From Sphingomonas sp. R647 (lineage in GTDB: Bacteria > Pseudomonadota > Alphaproteobacteria > Sphingomonadales > Sphingomonadaceae): a DNA stretch of 64,000 bases. Positions 44,879 through 54,179 of this stretch are shown here, one piece after another (the stretch's first letter is position 1; every line of letters starts with the position of its first letter). The translations under genes and the position numbers were made by a program. The stretch is taken from assembly GCF_020177055.1 (NCBI RefSeq), contig NZ_JAIQXT010000002.1, forward strand, positions 62,001 through 126,000. The letters run 5' to 3'. The notes under the pieces were generated by a model. The model did not search any database. It saw only the letters and a list, made by a program, of their open reading frames with translations, and was not told where the DNA came from.

Positions 44879-45544
44879 TTAGTATTTCCCGCGTGCCGAG
44901 GCGCGCGCCTCGAGCAGGTCGATCAGGCCGCGATGCTGCGCCAGCATCTGCTGCGCGCCGAACGCCATCGCGCGCTCGACCGACATCGATCCGGCCAGCA
45001 CATCGATCACCGTCGCGGTTTCAAAGGCGGGGGGCAGCTGGTTTTCGATCGGGTCGACCCCGACGCGCCCGGCGAGGATATCGAGGACCGCGCGTATCGC
45101 AGGCCAGTCGAGTGCGAGCGCGATGGCAGTGCCATCGGCACAGCCATTGCGGTCGGACTGGGCGAGCATGTCGAGCGCGTGGCGCTGCGCGGTGACGGCC
45201 GCTTCCGAGGCGGCCTGGCCGGGCGTGCTCGGCAGCGGCCCGGCGGCGGCGACCAGCCGGACGAGATAGGCACGCTCGGCGGCGAAGCCCTGCGCCGACT
45301 GGGCGAGCCATTCGGCTGCGGCCGGCTGGCGCGAATGCGCTGCTGCCTGTTCAAACAGATCGGGGTGGCGCGCGTGCAGCAGGCAAATCTGATGGACCAG
45401 GTCGCCCAGGTCGCGCAACGGGGCAATCCCGCTCGACAAACGCGTCAGATAGGGGTGCGTCGCGCTGCCATCAGCGGCGACGAGCGCGACCAGCGTGCCA
45501 GAGGCGCCGCTTAATCCTGCTGTCCGTGCCGTTTCAGGTTTCAT
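44879..45544 (-). CDS. Hypothetical alpha-helical protein upstream of MoxR
   Basis: 221 residues, largely helical, alanine-rich, no signal peptide, no recognised motif. It includes a histidine pair (LVHQICLLHARHPDLF) and a second HxxxLI segment near the end (AQHRGLIDLLEA). It lies 68 bases upstream of moxR on the same strand, which hints at a joint role, but I can assign none. Confidence 0.7.
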   Translation of the reverse strand: MKPETARTAGLSGASGTLVALVAADGSATHPYLTRLSSGIAPLRDLGDLVHQICLLHARHPDLFEQAAAHSRQPAAAEWLAQSAQGFAAERAYLVRLVAAAGPLPSTPGQAASEAAVTAQRHALDMLAQSDRNGCADGTAIALALDWPAIRAVLDILAGRVGVDPIENQLPPAFETATVIDVLAGSMSVERAMAFGAQQMLAQHRGLIDLLEARASARGKY

Positions 45545-45676
45545 GGTCCCCCGCGAAGCAACGTTGCCGGCCCATCCGGCATCCCTGGGGAGTCGCTTTG
45601 CCCCACAGGTCTATACCGAACCGCGTAAAGACGTGGTTGATGCGACGTTAAGTGATCCTTCGGAACTGGGGGGATG

Positions 45677-45707
45677 AAAAAAGGGCCGGAATGGGTAATT
45701 CCGGCCC
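45677..45707 (-). terminator. Rho-independent terminator of the CsgG-like gene
   Basis: Read on minus: GGGCCGGAAT pairs perfectly with ATTCCGGCCC (45683-45707, 5-base loop), then six T (45677-45682). Confidence 0.92.
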
Positions 45708-45732
45708 GTGATTTCAACGATTTGGCGGACGA

Positions 45733-46572
45733 TCAGCGCCGCGCGGGCGGAGCCGCCGCCGCAGCATCGTCGGGCAGGCCGCCGAGCTCATAGACCAGCT
45801 TGGTATAGGCATCGAGATAGGCGAGGACGATCACCTGGCCGATTTCGGTGTTCTGATAGCCGCCGCCGCCAGCCGCAGCGAACCCGCCCCACCAGCCGGC
45901 ACCGCCGCCCGCGGCGAAGCCGACATCGGTCTTGCGCGCATAGCCTTCGGTCAGCGCCTTTTCCTCGGTGGTGCGCGCATCGACCATCGACAGGGTGACG
46001 CTGGCTTCCTTCTTGCTGACCTTCAGGCCGCCCGCGAGCGCGCCGACGCCACCCAGAATGCCGCCGCGACGGCCCAGCAGTCCACCGATCGCGCCACCGA
46101 CCGCGCTGCCGCCCGAATCCTTGTTCGACGACACGATGTCGGGCTGAAGGAAATAATCGGCGGTGCGGACCTGGCCCTTGCCGATATTCTGGCCGCCCTG
46201 CATCTCACCCTGCTCCTGCAGCGCGCGCTCCATCGCGCGGCTCTGCATCGCGCGGCCGCGATTGACGATGGTGAAGCAGCCCGATTGCTGGACGAACACC
46301 TTGATCACCGCCTCGGGGCTGCCAAGGTTCAGTTCGCGCCACCATTGCTTGTCGGGCTCGACGATTGCGATCGTACCGAGATTCTTGGTGCAGCGCGGGA
46401 TCTCGCGCTGGCCGCGCTCCTGATCGCGGCGGCCGGACGACGCGCCCTTGGTCGTGCCGTCCTTATAGGTCTTGCCGGACGCACTGGTCGCGGTCTGCGC
46501 GGAAGCGGCGATCGGCCCGGCCGCCATTGAGGCAAGCGCAGTGGCGGCGATCAGATTGCGGACGAGACGCAT
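45733..46572 (-). CDS. CsgG/HfaB-like secretion or envelope protein
   Basis: 279 residues with a Sec signal peptide (cleavage after ASAQ, about 26). A CsgG-like core follows: VFVQQSGCFTIVNRGRAMQSRAMERALQEQ and AIVEPD. A glycine-rich segment comes next (GGAIGGLLGRRGGILGGVGALAGG, then GGGAGWWGGFAAAGGGGYQ), which is unusual for CsgG, and the tail is Ala/Pro-rich. Relatives form outer-membrane channels for curli or holdfast anchoring. GGGAGGG precedes the ATG at 46572. It is a single-gene unit ending at a terminator. Confidence 0.82.
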   Translation of the reverse strand: MRLVRNLIAATALASMAAGPIAASAQTATSASGKTYKDGTTKGASSGRRDQERGQREIPRCTKNLGTIAIVEPDKQWWRELNLGSPEAVIKVFVQQSGCFTIVNRGRAMQSRAMERALQEQGEMQGGQNIGKGQVRTADYFLQPDIVSSNKDSGGSAVGGAIGGLLGRRGGILGGVGALAGGLKVSKKEASVTLSMVDARTTEEKALTEGYARKTDVGFAAGGGAGWWGGFAAAGGGGYQNTEIGQVIVLAYLDAYTKLVYELGGLPDDAAAAAPPARR

Positions 46573-46756
46573 GGATATTCCCTCCCTTGGTGGAGCATTC
46601 TGCCCCAAAGCCGTGGCGACGCTGCCCCGCGGCACGCCCGCCTTCAACTGACATCTTCTGACACGGAAGGCCCCGGCCCCCGCGCCGATCATATCGCATC
46701 CGGCATGATGGCGCATCGGGAAAAGCGCCGCCCGCTACCCGGAATGATCGCGCGAT

Positions 46757-47230
46757 TCAGGGTGCGATGGTGGTGTGCCCGGTCTTGCCCTCGGCAACCG
46801 TCCACACATCCCCGAAATCCTCATGAGCAAGGTCGCCGGGGCGCGAGCCGCCAAGCTTCTCGACAATGTCAGGAACGGTGTTGCTGTGGCCGACGATCAG
46901 CACCGGGCACGCCGCCGCCTTCGCCCGCGCGACCGCGCCGGCGATGTCGGCTGCGTCATAGCTCTGGATCGCGATACTGCGCCCGGCGGCAGTCGGCGCG
47001 GCGGTCTGGCGCGTGCGCTTATACTGCGTCACCAGAATCGCACACAGCCGCTTGCCGCGAAACCACCGCGCCAGCGCCTCGGCGCGGGCGACGCCTTGCG
47101 GCAGCAGATCGGGGTCCTTCTCGCCCTTGGGCGTGTCGAAATGGCGGACGACATGGATCGTTGGCGGCTCCTGCACGGCAAGCGCGGGGGCGGGGAGAAG
47201 GGCGGCGAGGGCGATTAGGGTCAGGCGCAT
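46757..47230 (-). CDS. Periplasmic histidine phosphatase family protein
   Basis: 157 residues: a signal peptide (LIALAALLPAPALA), then a phosphoglycerate-mutase-like phosphatase with the RHF variant of the RHG motif (HVVRHFDTP) and the second histidine in VGHSNTVPD. Arg residues in KRTRQT complete the pocket. Smaller than most members but complete. Substrate unknown. Divergent from lepA. Confidence 0.85.
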   Translation of the reverse strand: MRLTLIALAALLPAPALAVQEPPTIHVVRHFDTPKGEKDPDLLPQGVARAEALARWFRGKRLCAILVTQYKRTRQTAAPTAAGRSIAIQSYDAADIAGAVARAKAAACPVLIVGHSNTVPDIVEKLGGSRPGDLAHEDFGDVWTVAEGKTGHTTIAP

Positions 47231-47295
47231 TGCCGCACACTGGTCCCACGGGGTATCTTCCGCAAGTGCCGCACCCCTGCTAACGCGCGCGGTCT

Positions 47296-49104
47296 ATGGC
47301 AACCGACCTTTCCCGCATCCGTAACTTTTCGATCATCGCGCATATCGATCATGGCAAGTCGACTCTGGCCGATCGCCTGATCCAGCGCACCGGCGGCCTC
47401 ACCGCGCGTGAGATGTCCGAACAGGTGCTCGACAACATGGACATCGAGAAGGAACGCGGCATCACGATCAAGGCGCAGACCGTGCGCCTCGACTGGAAAG
47501 GGCCGGATGGGCTCGATTATGTCCTCAATCTGATGGACACGCCGGGCCATGTCGACTTCGCCTATGAGGTGAGCCGCAGCCTCGCCGCGTGCGAGGGCGC
47601 GCTGCTGGTGGTGGACGCGGCGCAGGGGGTCGAGGCGCAGACGCTCGCCAACGTCTATCAGTCGATCGAGCATGACCATGAGATCGTGCCGGTGATCAAC
47701 AAGATCGACCTGCCCAGCGCCGAGCCGGAAAAGGTCCGCAACGAGATCGAGGAAGTGATCGGCATCGACGCCTCGGGCGCGGTGCTCGCCTCGGCCAAGT
47801 CGGGCATCGGCATCGACGAGATCCTGAACGCCGTCGTCGAGCGCATCCCGGCGCCGAAGGGCGATGCCAACGCGCCGCTCAAGGCGATGCTGGTCGACAG
47901 CTGGTACGACCCCTATCTCGGCGTCGTCATCCTGATCCGCGTGATCGACGGCACGATCAAAAAGGGCCAGCAGATCAAGTTCATGGCCGCCGGCACGACC
48001 CACCTGGTCGATCGCGTCGGCGCCTTCCGCCCCAAGATCGAGCAACTGCCCGACCTTGGCCCCGGCGAAATCGGCTTCATCACCGCGCAGATCAAGGAAG
48101 TGGCACAGGCGCGCGTCGGCGACACGCTGACCGACGCCAAGCGCCCTGCGGCCGAAGCGCTGCCGGGGTTCAAGGAAGTCCAGCCGGTGGTGTTCTGCGG
48201 CCTGTTCCCGGTCGACGCCAACGACTTTGAAAAGCTGCGTGAGAGCATCAGCAAGCTTCGCCTCAACGACGCATCGTTCAGCTTCGAGATGGAAACCTCC
48301 GCTGCGCTCGGCTTCGGCTTCCGCTGCGGGTTCCTCGGCCTGCTGCATCTGGAGATCATCCAGGAGCGGCTGATGCGCGAGTACGATCTCGACCTGATCA
48401 CCACCGCGCCGTCGGTGGTGTACCAGATCGAGCTGACCCATGGCGGCGGGCATATCGAGCTGCACAACCCCGCCGACATGCCCGATCCGAACAAGATCGA
48501 AAGCATCGCCGAACCGTGGATTCAGGCGGTGATCTACGTTCCCGACGAGTATCTCGGCTCGATCCTGAAACTGTGTCAGGACCGGCGCGGCATCCAGAAG
48601 AACCTGACCTATGTCGGTGGCCGCGCACAGGCGACCTATGAACTACCGCTCAACGAAGTGGTGTTCGATTTCTACGATCGCCTGAAGTCGCTGTCGAAGG
48701 GCTATGCCAGCTTCGATTATGAACAGATCGGCTATCGCGAGGGCGACCTCGTCAAGATGGGCATCCTCGTCAATGAAGAGCCGGTCGATGCGCTCAGCAT
48801 GATCGTCCACCGCGCCACCGCCGAAGTGCGCGGGCGCGGCATGGTCGAGCGGCTCAAGGAACTGATCCCGCGCCATCTGTTCAAGATCCCGATCCAGGCG
48901 GCGATCGGCGGCAAGGTGATTGCGCGCGAAACGATCAGCGCGATGCGCAAGGACGTGACCGCCAAATGCTATGGCGGCGACGCCACCCGCAAGCGCAAGC
49001 TGCTGGACAAGCAGAAAAAGGGTAAGGCGAAGATGCGCGAGTACGGCTCGGTCAGCATCCCGCAGGAAGCCTTCATCGCTGCGCTGCGGATGGGCGAGGA
49101 ATAA
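47296..49104 (+). CDS. lepA: Elongation factor 4 (LepA)
   Basis: 602 residues with G1 [15 protein letters not shown]3 DTPGH and G4 NKIDLP. Domains II-IV of the EF-G family follow, then the LepA-specific C-terminal domain ([16 protein letters not shown]). A ribosome-bound GTPase that back-translocates or remodels stalled ribosomes. Full-length, ends eight bases before a palindromic repeat. Confidence 0.97.
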   Translation: MATDLSRIRNFSIIAHIDHGKSTLADRLIQRTGGLTAREMSEQVLDNMDIEKERGITIKAQTVRLDWKGPDGLDYVLNLMDTPGHVDFAYEVSRSLAACEGALLVVDAAQGVEAQTLANVYQSIEHDHEIVPVINKIDLPSAEPEKVRNEIEEVIGIDASGAVLASAKSGIGIDEILNAVVERIPAPKGDANAPLKAMLVDSWYDPYLGVVILIRVIDGTIKKGQQIKFMAAGTTHLVDRVGAFRPKIEQLPDLGPGEIGFITAQIKEVAQARVGDTLTDAKRPAAEALPGFKEVQPVVFCGLFPVDANDFEKLRESISKLRLNDASFSFEMETSAALGFGFRCGFLGLLHLEIIQERLMREYDLDLITTAPSVVYQIELTHGGGHIELHNPADMPDPNKIESIAEPWIQAVIYVPDEYLGSILKLCQDRRGIQKNLTYVGGRAQATYELPLNEVVFDFYDRLKSLSKGYASFDYEQIGYREGDLVKMGILVNEEPVDALSMIVHRATAEVRGRGMVERLKELIPRHLFKIPIQAAIGGKVIARETISAMRKDVTAKCYGGDATRKRKLLDKQKKGKAKMREYGSVSIPQEAFIAALRMGEE

Positions 49105-49111
49105 CCCTTCT

Positions 49112-49261
49112 CCCCTCCCTGAAAGGGAGGGGTTGGGGGTGGGTGCGCGCGTCTGCGCGCCCGAAGACTCCGACCGATCGCCCGACAAAAAAGCGGCAAT
49201 CGAGGCATCGAGCCTCGCTTGCCGCTAAACCCACCCCTGGCCCCTCCCTTTCAGGGAGGGG
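49112..49261. repeat. Inverted-repeat element containing a terminator and overlapping the glucanase 3' end
   Basis: Arms about 49112-49144 and 49229-49261 (CCCCTCCCTGAAAGGGAGGGG plus GGTGGGT and complement) face each other across 84 bases. The right arm encodes the last residues and the stop codon of the minus-strand glucanase gene. The spacer holds that gene's terminator. Confidence 0.85.
49187..49226 (-). terminator. Rho-independent terminator of the glucanase gene
   Basis: Read on minus: AGCGGCAA/TTGCCGCT (8 bp) stacked on CGAGGC/GCCTCG (6 bp) around a 5-base loop at 49192-49226, then a T-run at 49187-49192. It is nested inside the larger repeat. Confidence 0.88.
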
Positions 49262-50768
49262 AGCGGAAGGCGTCCGCCTCCCCCGCCTTTTCCAGCCACC
49301 CGCCCTTGAACCCGGCACGCTCCAGCCCGCGGCGGATATGCGGGTTCTTGCGCATCGTCTTCCACACCAACCCGCTGCGGTGGTTTTCCAGCATCGCCAG
49401 GATCGGCCCCTGATCGATGCCGAGGTAATCGCGCGCGAACCAGCCGTCCTTCGCATCGACCACGCCGTCGCGGCTGCCGACATCGGTGAAGGTGTAGCTC
49501 GGGTTGAACGCGTCCTTGAAGCCGTAACGCTGGTACAGCTTGTCGCCATATTTGGCGCGCATCGCCATCAGCGCGGGCAGGGCGATCTCCGGCGCGAACG
49601 CGACCGATCCGCCCGCAGCAGTCGGCACCACCGTGCCATCATCCACCACGCGCCCGCTGCTCACGCCACGCGCGGCATAGCCCTGAAACTCGCGCGCCGT
49701 GCCATTGACGACCCGGCCATTGCCGCCCGATCCCGGACCGTCCGACGCCGTCCAGCCCCAGATGTCGCCCGAATAGCCGGTCCATTTTCCCGGATTGTCG
49801 GCGCCATAAGCGCGCTGGGCGAGCGTCGCGCGGCGGCTATTCTCGAAATAATCGATGCCCTTGCCGGCCATGAACGCGTCCTGGATGCCGCGGAAATCGA
49901 CCCAGACATGGCTATACTGGTGGCCGAACAGCGGCTCGAACTGCAGATGCTCCTGCCCATAGTAAGTGCCCCAGCTCTTGCCGAGCTTGGCCGACCAGCC
50001 GGTGTCCCACGCATCCTTGCCCACCGGATGGGTGGGGGAGCCGAGCGCGAGGATATAAACCAGCATCCCCTCGTCATAGCCGACCCAGTCATGCGTCCCG
50101 AAATCGCCACCCTTGCCGCGCTCGGGGTACCATCCCATCGCGATCGCCTTGCCGCCCGTGCTGTTCGCCGACGGGATCGTGCTGCGCTCACGCTGGACGA
50201 AGGTCCAGTCGACGCGGGCGTAGATCTTCTCCGCAAGGTCGCGGATCGCCGTTTCGGTAGGCGTGTCGCGGTCGAAATAGCTTTGCGCGAACAGCACGCC
50301 GCCCAGCAGCAGGGTGGTGTCGACCGTCGACAGTTCGGTATTGCGATAGCGCGTGCCGTCGCCGTTCTTCAGGAAGTGGTAGAAAAAGCCCTTATGCCCG
50401 GCAGTGCCGCTGACTGCGGGACCCTGCGGCGCATTCCAGTAGAATTCCATGCATTTGCGCGTGCGCTCGGCGGCGGCGTCGCGAGTCACATACCCACGCT
50501 CGGCGCCGATGCCATAAGCGGTCAGCGCATAGCCCGTCGCGGCGATGCTGGAAAAGGGATTGGACGGCCAGCGGTCCGGCGCGAGGCAGGTGTCTACGCT
50601 GGTCGTCTCCCAGAAATAATCGAAGGTGCGGCGCGAGAGATCCTCGACGAATGCCGCCTGACCCGCGACGGGCGCGGGGGGAGGGGGGCTGACCGCCGTC
50701 GGCATCGTCGAACAGGCGGCTGCAAGCGGCAGCATGGCAAGACCGAGCGAAGGCAGGCGAAAGCCCAT
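49251..50768 (-). CDS. GH144-like glucanase (glucoamylase-family) lipoprotein
   Basis: 505 residues. The lipobox LPLAAAC (cysteine about 19) is followed by an (alpha/alpha)6-barrel of the glucoamylase-like/GH144 type: RTFDYFWETTS, GYALTAYGIGAERGY, GFFYHFLKNGDGTRY and GHQYSHVWVDFRGI. GH144 enzymes cut beta-1,2-glucans; other substrates are possible. Downstream of a TonB receptor on the same strand, so the two may form a glycan uptake pair. AGGAG precedes the ATG, only about 20 bases after the receptor terminator. The last residues (RSPP) and stop come from a palindromic repeat. Confidence 0.88.
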   Translation of the reverse strand: MGFRLPSLGLAMLPLAAACSTMPTAVSPPPPAPVAGQAAFVEDLSRRTFDYFWETTSVDTCLAPDRWPSNPFSSIAATGYALTAYGIGAERGYVTRDAAAERTRKCMEFYWNAPQGPAVSGTAGHKGFFYHFLKNGDGTRYRNTELSTVDTTLLLGGVLFAQSYFDRDTPTETAIRDLAEKIYARVDWTFVQRERSTIPSANSTGGKAIAMGWYPERGKGGDFGTHDWVGYDEGMLVYILALGSPTHPVGKDAWDTGWSAKLGKSWGTYYGQEHLQFEPLFGHQYSHVWVDFRGIQDAFMAGKGIDYFENSRRATLAQRAYGADNPGKWTGYSGDIWGWTASDGPGSGGNGRVVNGTAREFQGYAARGVSSGRVVDDGTVVPTAAGGSVAFAPEIALPALMAMRAKYGDKLYQRYGFKDAFNPSYTFTDVGSRDGVVDAKDGWFARDYLGIDQGPILAMLENHRSGLVWKTMRKNPHIRRGLERAGFKGGWLEKAGEADAFRSPP

Positions 50769-50787
50769 GGGGATACTCCTTTACACA

Positions 50788-50827
50788 AAAAAAGGCGCGC
50801 GGACGGGAGAAATCCGTCCGCGCGCCA
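50788..50827 (-). terminator. Intrinsic terminator between TonB receptor and glucanase
   Basis: Read on minus: a perfect 13-bp stem (GGCGCGCGGACGG with CCGTCCGCGCGCC, 50795-50827) with a 7-base loop, then seven T (50788-50794). The glucanase ribosome-binding site begins a few bases later, so any receptor-led transcript must read through this hairpin. Confidence 0.93.
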
Positions 50828-50842
50828 TCAACAAGGCAGTCG

Positions 50843-53800
50843 TTAGAAGTTGAAGCCGGTCGCGACTTTGATCGTCCGCGGCGGACCGTCAGTGCCGAAA
50901 GCGTTCAGGTTGCGAGCACCTGTGACGGTGTTGAAGCTGTTATAGTTGCGGTCGTTGAACAGGTTCAGAATGTCGATCCGCGCCCAAACGCGGGTGCGAT
51001 CCGTCAAGATCGGCAACTTGAAGTACTTCGTCGCGGACAGATCCATCTGGCGATAGCCCCAGCGATCGCCATTTCCTTCGGTTTCCACCGCCACAACGTC
51101 ACGCGACAAGGGGTCGCCCGCGATCGAGGTAAACGACTTCAACCAGCGCGGCGACGAAATCTGGAACTTGCCGGCCAGCGTGATGTCGAACGGAATATCG
51201 ACCGTACCCGCCATCACCAGTCGATGCGTGCGAACGCCATTCGAACGGGTGAAGGGATAGTCGTCGATCGACGGGTAATCGAGCGAGAAGGTCTCGCCGA
51301 ACTGCCGATTCTCGGTACCGCGTGTCCAGGTATAGGTCGCGTCGAAGCTCCACCGCGACGCCGCCGTATACCGCTTTTGCAGCTTGAAGAAGCCGGTATG
51401 CGCGCGGGTCTCGATCCCGTTGTCACCAATGATGATGTTGCCGAACGGCGCCGGGCTAATCCCGAAGGGAGACGCCGCGTTGCCAGTCGCCGGGAAGAAG
51501 CTGCCGTCGGCACGGCGATTGCCGAGCAGATAGACGAACCCGTCATGGCTCGTGACGTACGAATAGCCGACTTCAAGGTTCAACAGGTTGAACTGACCGC
51601 GAACGCCGAGGCTATACTGATGCGAATAGGGCGTCTTCAGATCGTTGTTGATGAAGCGCACCTCTCGGCCCGCGCCAGCCGGCAGTCCACGCACCAGCGC
51701 CTCGCGGCCCTCGGCCGTCAGATATGCCGGATTCCACGGAATGCAGGTCGCGCTCGGGGTGCAGACGTTGATCGTGTCACCCGGCACGTTGAAGTTGAAC
51801 GTGCGGCCCGAGGCGATGCCCTGGGTCAGTTCCTGCTGAATGAAATCGAACTGGTTGCGATCGTACGACTTGCCATAGCCACCGAAGACCGCGAAGCGCC
51901 CCTCCTCGTCGAGGTCGTAAGTGAATCCGACACGCGGCTGGAACGCGCCCAGGAACGGCTTCCGCTCGGTGCCCGTCGAGATATAGTCGTTGATGTCGTA
52001 ATTCGCGTTGTTCAGGTTGGGGTAGCGGTTGGGCTGGACGGCCGCGACCTGATCGGCCTGGTGAACATAATTCTCGAACGCCGGGGTCCGCTCGAAGTCC
52101 CAACGAATGCCGAGGTTGAGCGTCAGGCGATCATTGACGACCCATTCGTCCTGCACATAGGCGCCGAACTGGAAGTTGTTCGAACGCAGTTGCGGATCGA
52201 AGCCATCAAGCAACGCCTGAAAGTTCATCGTGTACGGCAGCGTCTGGTTGAACGGCGCATTGAGCGGCGTGAAGAACCGGAATTCGGGGTTGAAGCTGTT
52301 CAGCTGGATCGTGTTCAACTCGACCCATTTCGCCTTCACGCCGAACTGCAGGGTATGCCCCTTGAAGCCGGTATAGGTGAAGTTGTCCGAAACTTCCCAG
52401 CCGGTCTGCCCCTTGTCCTGGAAGTTCCGACCGCCACCAACGCTCAGGATGTCTCCAGTCGACAGCGAGTTGTTCGGATTGCGGATCTGAGTCCGAAAAA
52501 CGAAACGCGGCGCTTCGGTCGCCGGACGCGGATTCCAGGATACGTCCTCATAGGCGACCTTGAATTCGTTGGTCCAGTTGTCCGCACTATGCTGCCACCG
52601 GGCAAGGCCCCGGCGAACCTTGACGTCCAACAGGGTGCGGGTCTCATAGGTATTGATCCCACCCGTACCGGAATTTCCGGTTTCGTCGCGATACGTGCCG
52701 GAAAGCTCGAACAGATCCCGGCTGGTCGGCGAAAAGCTGAGCTTCCCGAAGAACAGGTCGGAATTGAAGTCGTTGTTCGACTGGCCGAACACGCCCTGAT
52801 ATTCGGCGGGGAAGAACGTCGCCGGCAGGCTCAGGCCGGCTTCGATGTCCGCCGGGAACAGGCGGCGCTTGCCTTCGTAAGTGACGAAGAAGTGCAGCAT
52901 GTCCTTGATGATCGGGCCGCCGAGCGATCCGCCGAACTGGAGATCCCGGCTCCGCTGTTTCCCGGTCGCGTTTGTCGGGAAGATCTCCGACGGGCGCGCC
53001 TCGCGCAAATCCTGGCTGGTGAAATCGATGAAGCCGGAACCTTCGAACCGGTTCGTGCCCGACTTGGTCACCGCAGTGATCGCGACCGAGCTTACCTGGT
53101 CGAACTCTGCCTTATAGTTCGAGCTGATGACGCGATACTCGCCGACCGCCAACTGCGGAAACGGGTTGCCCTGGCTGGAATCCTGACCGGCGATGCCGTT
53201 CTTGAGGACATAGTCCTTCTGACCGACGCCATCGATGAACACGTTGATCGTACGGCTGTCCTGCGCGCCGCCCTGCAGCCGATTCTGGCCGTTCTGATCT
53301 TCGATGAACTGCACGCCGGGCGCCAGATCGGCAAAGCCCAGGAAGTTGCGGTTGTTCTGCGGCAGCTGTTCGAGCAGGCGGCTCGAGATCGTCGTGCCGA
53401 CCTCACCACCTTGCATCGACTGAATACGGTTGCCTGTGACGATGACCTCCTCACCACCATCGGCCGTCGTGATGTCGGGCGTCGCCAGGTCGAAATCGAA
53501 CACCGCGTTCTGCGCCACTGCGATGTTGAACTCATCGGTGCGGCGAACGCCTGCAGGGGTGGTCACCTCAAGCCGGTAGTTGCCGGGCGGGAGCGAGGTG
53601 AACTGATAACTGCCGTCGGCCGACGGCGTGTTGGTACGGGTGAAGCCGGTGTCGACATTCACGATCGTCACCAGGCTGACACCGCCCTCGGCCGTGACTT
53701 TGCCGCGCAGCGACGCATTGACCTGCGCCTGCGCCGGGACGGCAAGACCGATGGCGAGAACAGTGCCGGCGCTCGACCATGCGAGTGCAGCGGCGGCGGC

Positions 53801-53854
53801 GCGCAGGCGCGAGCCGCGAATGAGACCGTTATTTGCGGAACGTGAAGACTTCAC
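50843..53854 (-). CDS. TonB-dependent outer-membrane receptor with carboxypeptidase-like N-domain
   Basis: About 1003 residues: signal peptide (AWSSAGTVLAIGLAVPAQAQ, ends about 44), a carboxypeptidase-regulatory-like domain (GKVTAEGGVSLVTIV ... SLPPGNYRLEV), a plug (GGEEVIVTGNRIQSM, GQKDYVLKNG) and a 22-strand barrel ending in the terminal phenylalanine GFNF. This Oar/CirA-like form imports carbohydrates or peptides. A GTG at 53854 with G-rich site five bases upstream is the start; the open frame extends further up only by chance. A LacI-type operator overlaps its promoter. Confidence 0.93.
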   Translation of the reverse strand: MKSSRSANNGLIRGSRLRAAAAALAWSSAGTVLAIGLAVPAQAQVNASLRGKVTAEGGVSLVTIVNVDTGFTRTNTPSADGSYQFTSLPPGNYRLEVTTPAGVRRTDEFNIAVAQNAVFDFDLATPDITTADGGEEVIVTGNRIQSMQGGEVGTTISSRLLEQLPQNNRNFLGFADLAPGVQFIEDQNGQNRLQGGAQDSRTINVFIDGVGQKDYVLKNGIAGQDSSQGNPFPQLAVGEYRVISSNYKAEFDQVSSVAITAVTKSGTNRFEGSGFIDFTSQDLREARPSEIFPTNATGKQRSRDLQFGGSLGGPIIKDMLHFFVTYEGKRRLFPADIEAGLSLPATFFPAEYQGVFGQSNNDFNSDLFFGKLSFSPTSRDLFELSGTYRDETGNSGTGGINTYETRTLLDVKVRRGLARWQHSADNWTNEFKVAYEDVSWNPRPATEAPRFVFRTQIRNPNNSLSTGDILSVGGGRNFQDKGQTGWEVSDNFTYTGFKGHTLQFGVKAKWVELNTIQLNSFNPEFRFFTPLNAPFNQTLPYTMNFQALLDGFDPQLRSNNFQFGAYVQDEWVVNDRLTLNLGIRWDFERTPAFENYVHQADQVAAVQPNRYPNLNNANYDINDYISTGTERKPFLGAFQPRVGFTYDLDEEGRFAVFGGYGKSYDRNQFDFIQQELTQGIASGRTFNFNVPGDTINVCTPSATCIPWNPAYLTAEGREALVRGLPAGAGREVRFINNDLKTPYSHQYSLGVRGQFNLLNLEVGYSYVTSHDGFVYLLGNRRADGSFFPATGNAASPFGISPAPFGNIIIGDNGIETRAHTGFFKLQKRYTAASRWSFDATYTWTRGTENRQFGETFSLDYPSIDDYPFTRSNGVRTHRLVMAGTVDIPFDITLAGKFQISSPRWLKSFTSIAGDPLSRDVVAVETEGNGDRWGYRQMDLSATKYFKLPILTDRTRVWARIDILNLFNDRNYNSFNTVTGARNLNAFGTDGPPRTIKVATGFNF

Positions 53855-53873
53855 AGCATCCCCCCTGGAGGTT

Positions 53874-53887
53874 TGACAACGTTTACC
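53874..53887 (-). promoter_or_regulatory. Second AACGTT-centred candidate operator
   Basis: TGACAACGTTTACC shares the AACGTT core and end bases of LacI-family operators but its halves are less symmetric. It lies in the receptor leader, 20 bases upstream of the start codon. Confidence 0.35.
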
Positions 53888-53933
53888 CTGAGAACAGTCG
53901 AGCACCCGCATGGGGCGACTCGACGGCCCGCCT

Positions 53934-53969
53934 ATTATGTTCTTGGCGCGAAAACTGTAACCGGTTTCA
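53934..53969 (-). promoter_or_regulatory. Receptor promoter with LacI-type operator
   Basis: On minus, -35-like CGGTTA (53958-53963) and -10 CATAAT (53934-53939) are spaced 18 bases. The 14-base near-palindrome TGTAACCGGTTTCA (53956-53969) covers the -35 and has the central CG of LacI/GalR operators. No LacI-type gene lies in the window. Confidence 0.55.
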
Positions 53970-54179
53970 TGGCGAGTGTATAGAAAAAGTTCCGGGCCGC
54001 ATTTTTGGGCACGATCGGGAATCTGGCTCGTGGTTCCGTCGTCAGAGTTTGGCCGTGGCGCGCGCGGTGGATCGCGCGCATCCGCTGCCGGATGGACCGG
54101 GTGGTGCCACTTTGGCGATATGCGGCATGCCCTATTCTGGTATTTGCTGAGCCCGGCAAAGTCGGGACGGAGAAGATCG

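Larger units (their letters stand above)
53855..54179. other. Divergent intergenic region between TonB receptor and TPR gene
   Basis: 325 bases without a gene. It contains a LacI-type palindrome overlapping a promoter, a second AACGTT-centred site and a short stem GTCGAG...CTCGAC (about 53897-53924) in the receptor leader. The TPR gene promoter is not obvious. Confidence 0.6.
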
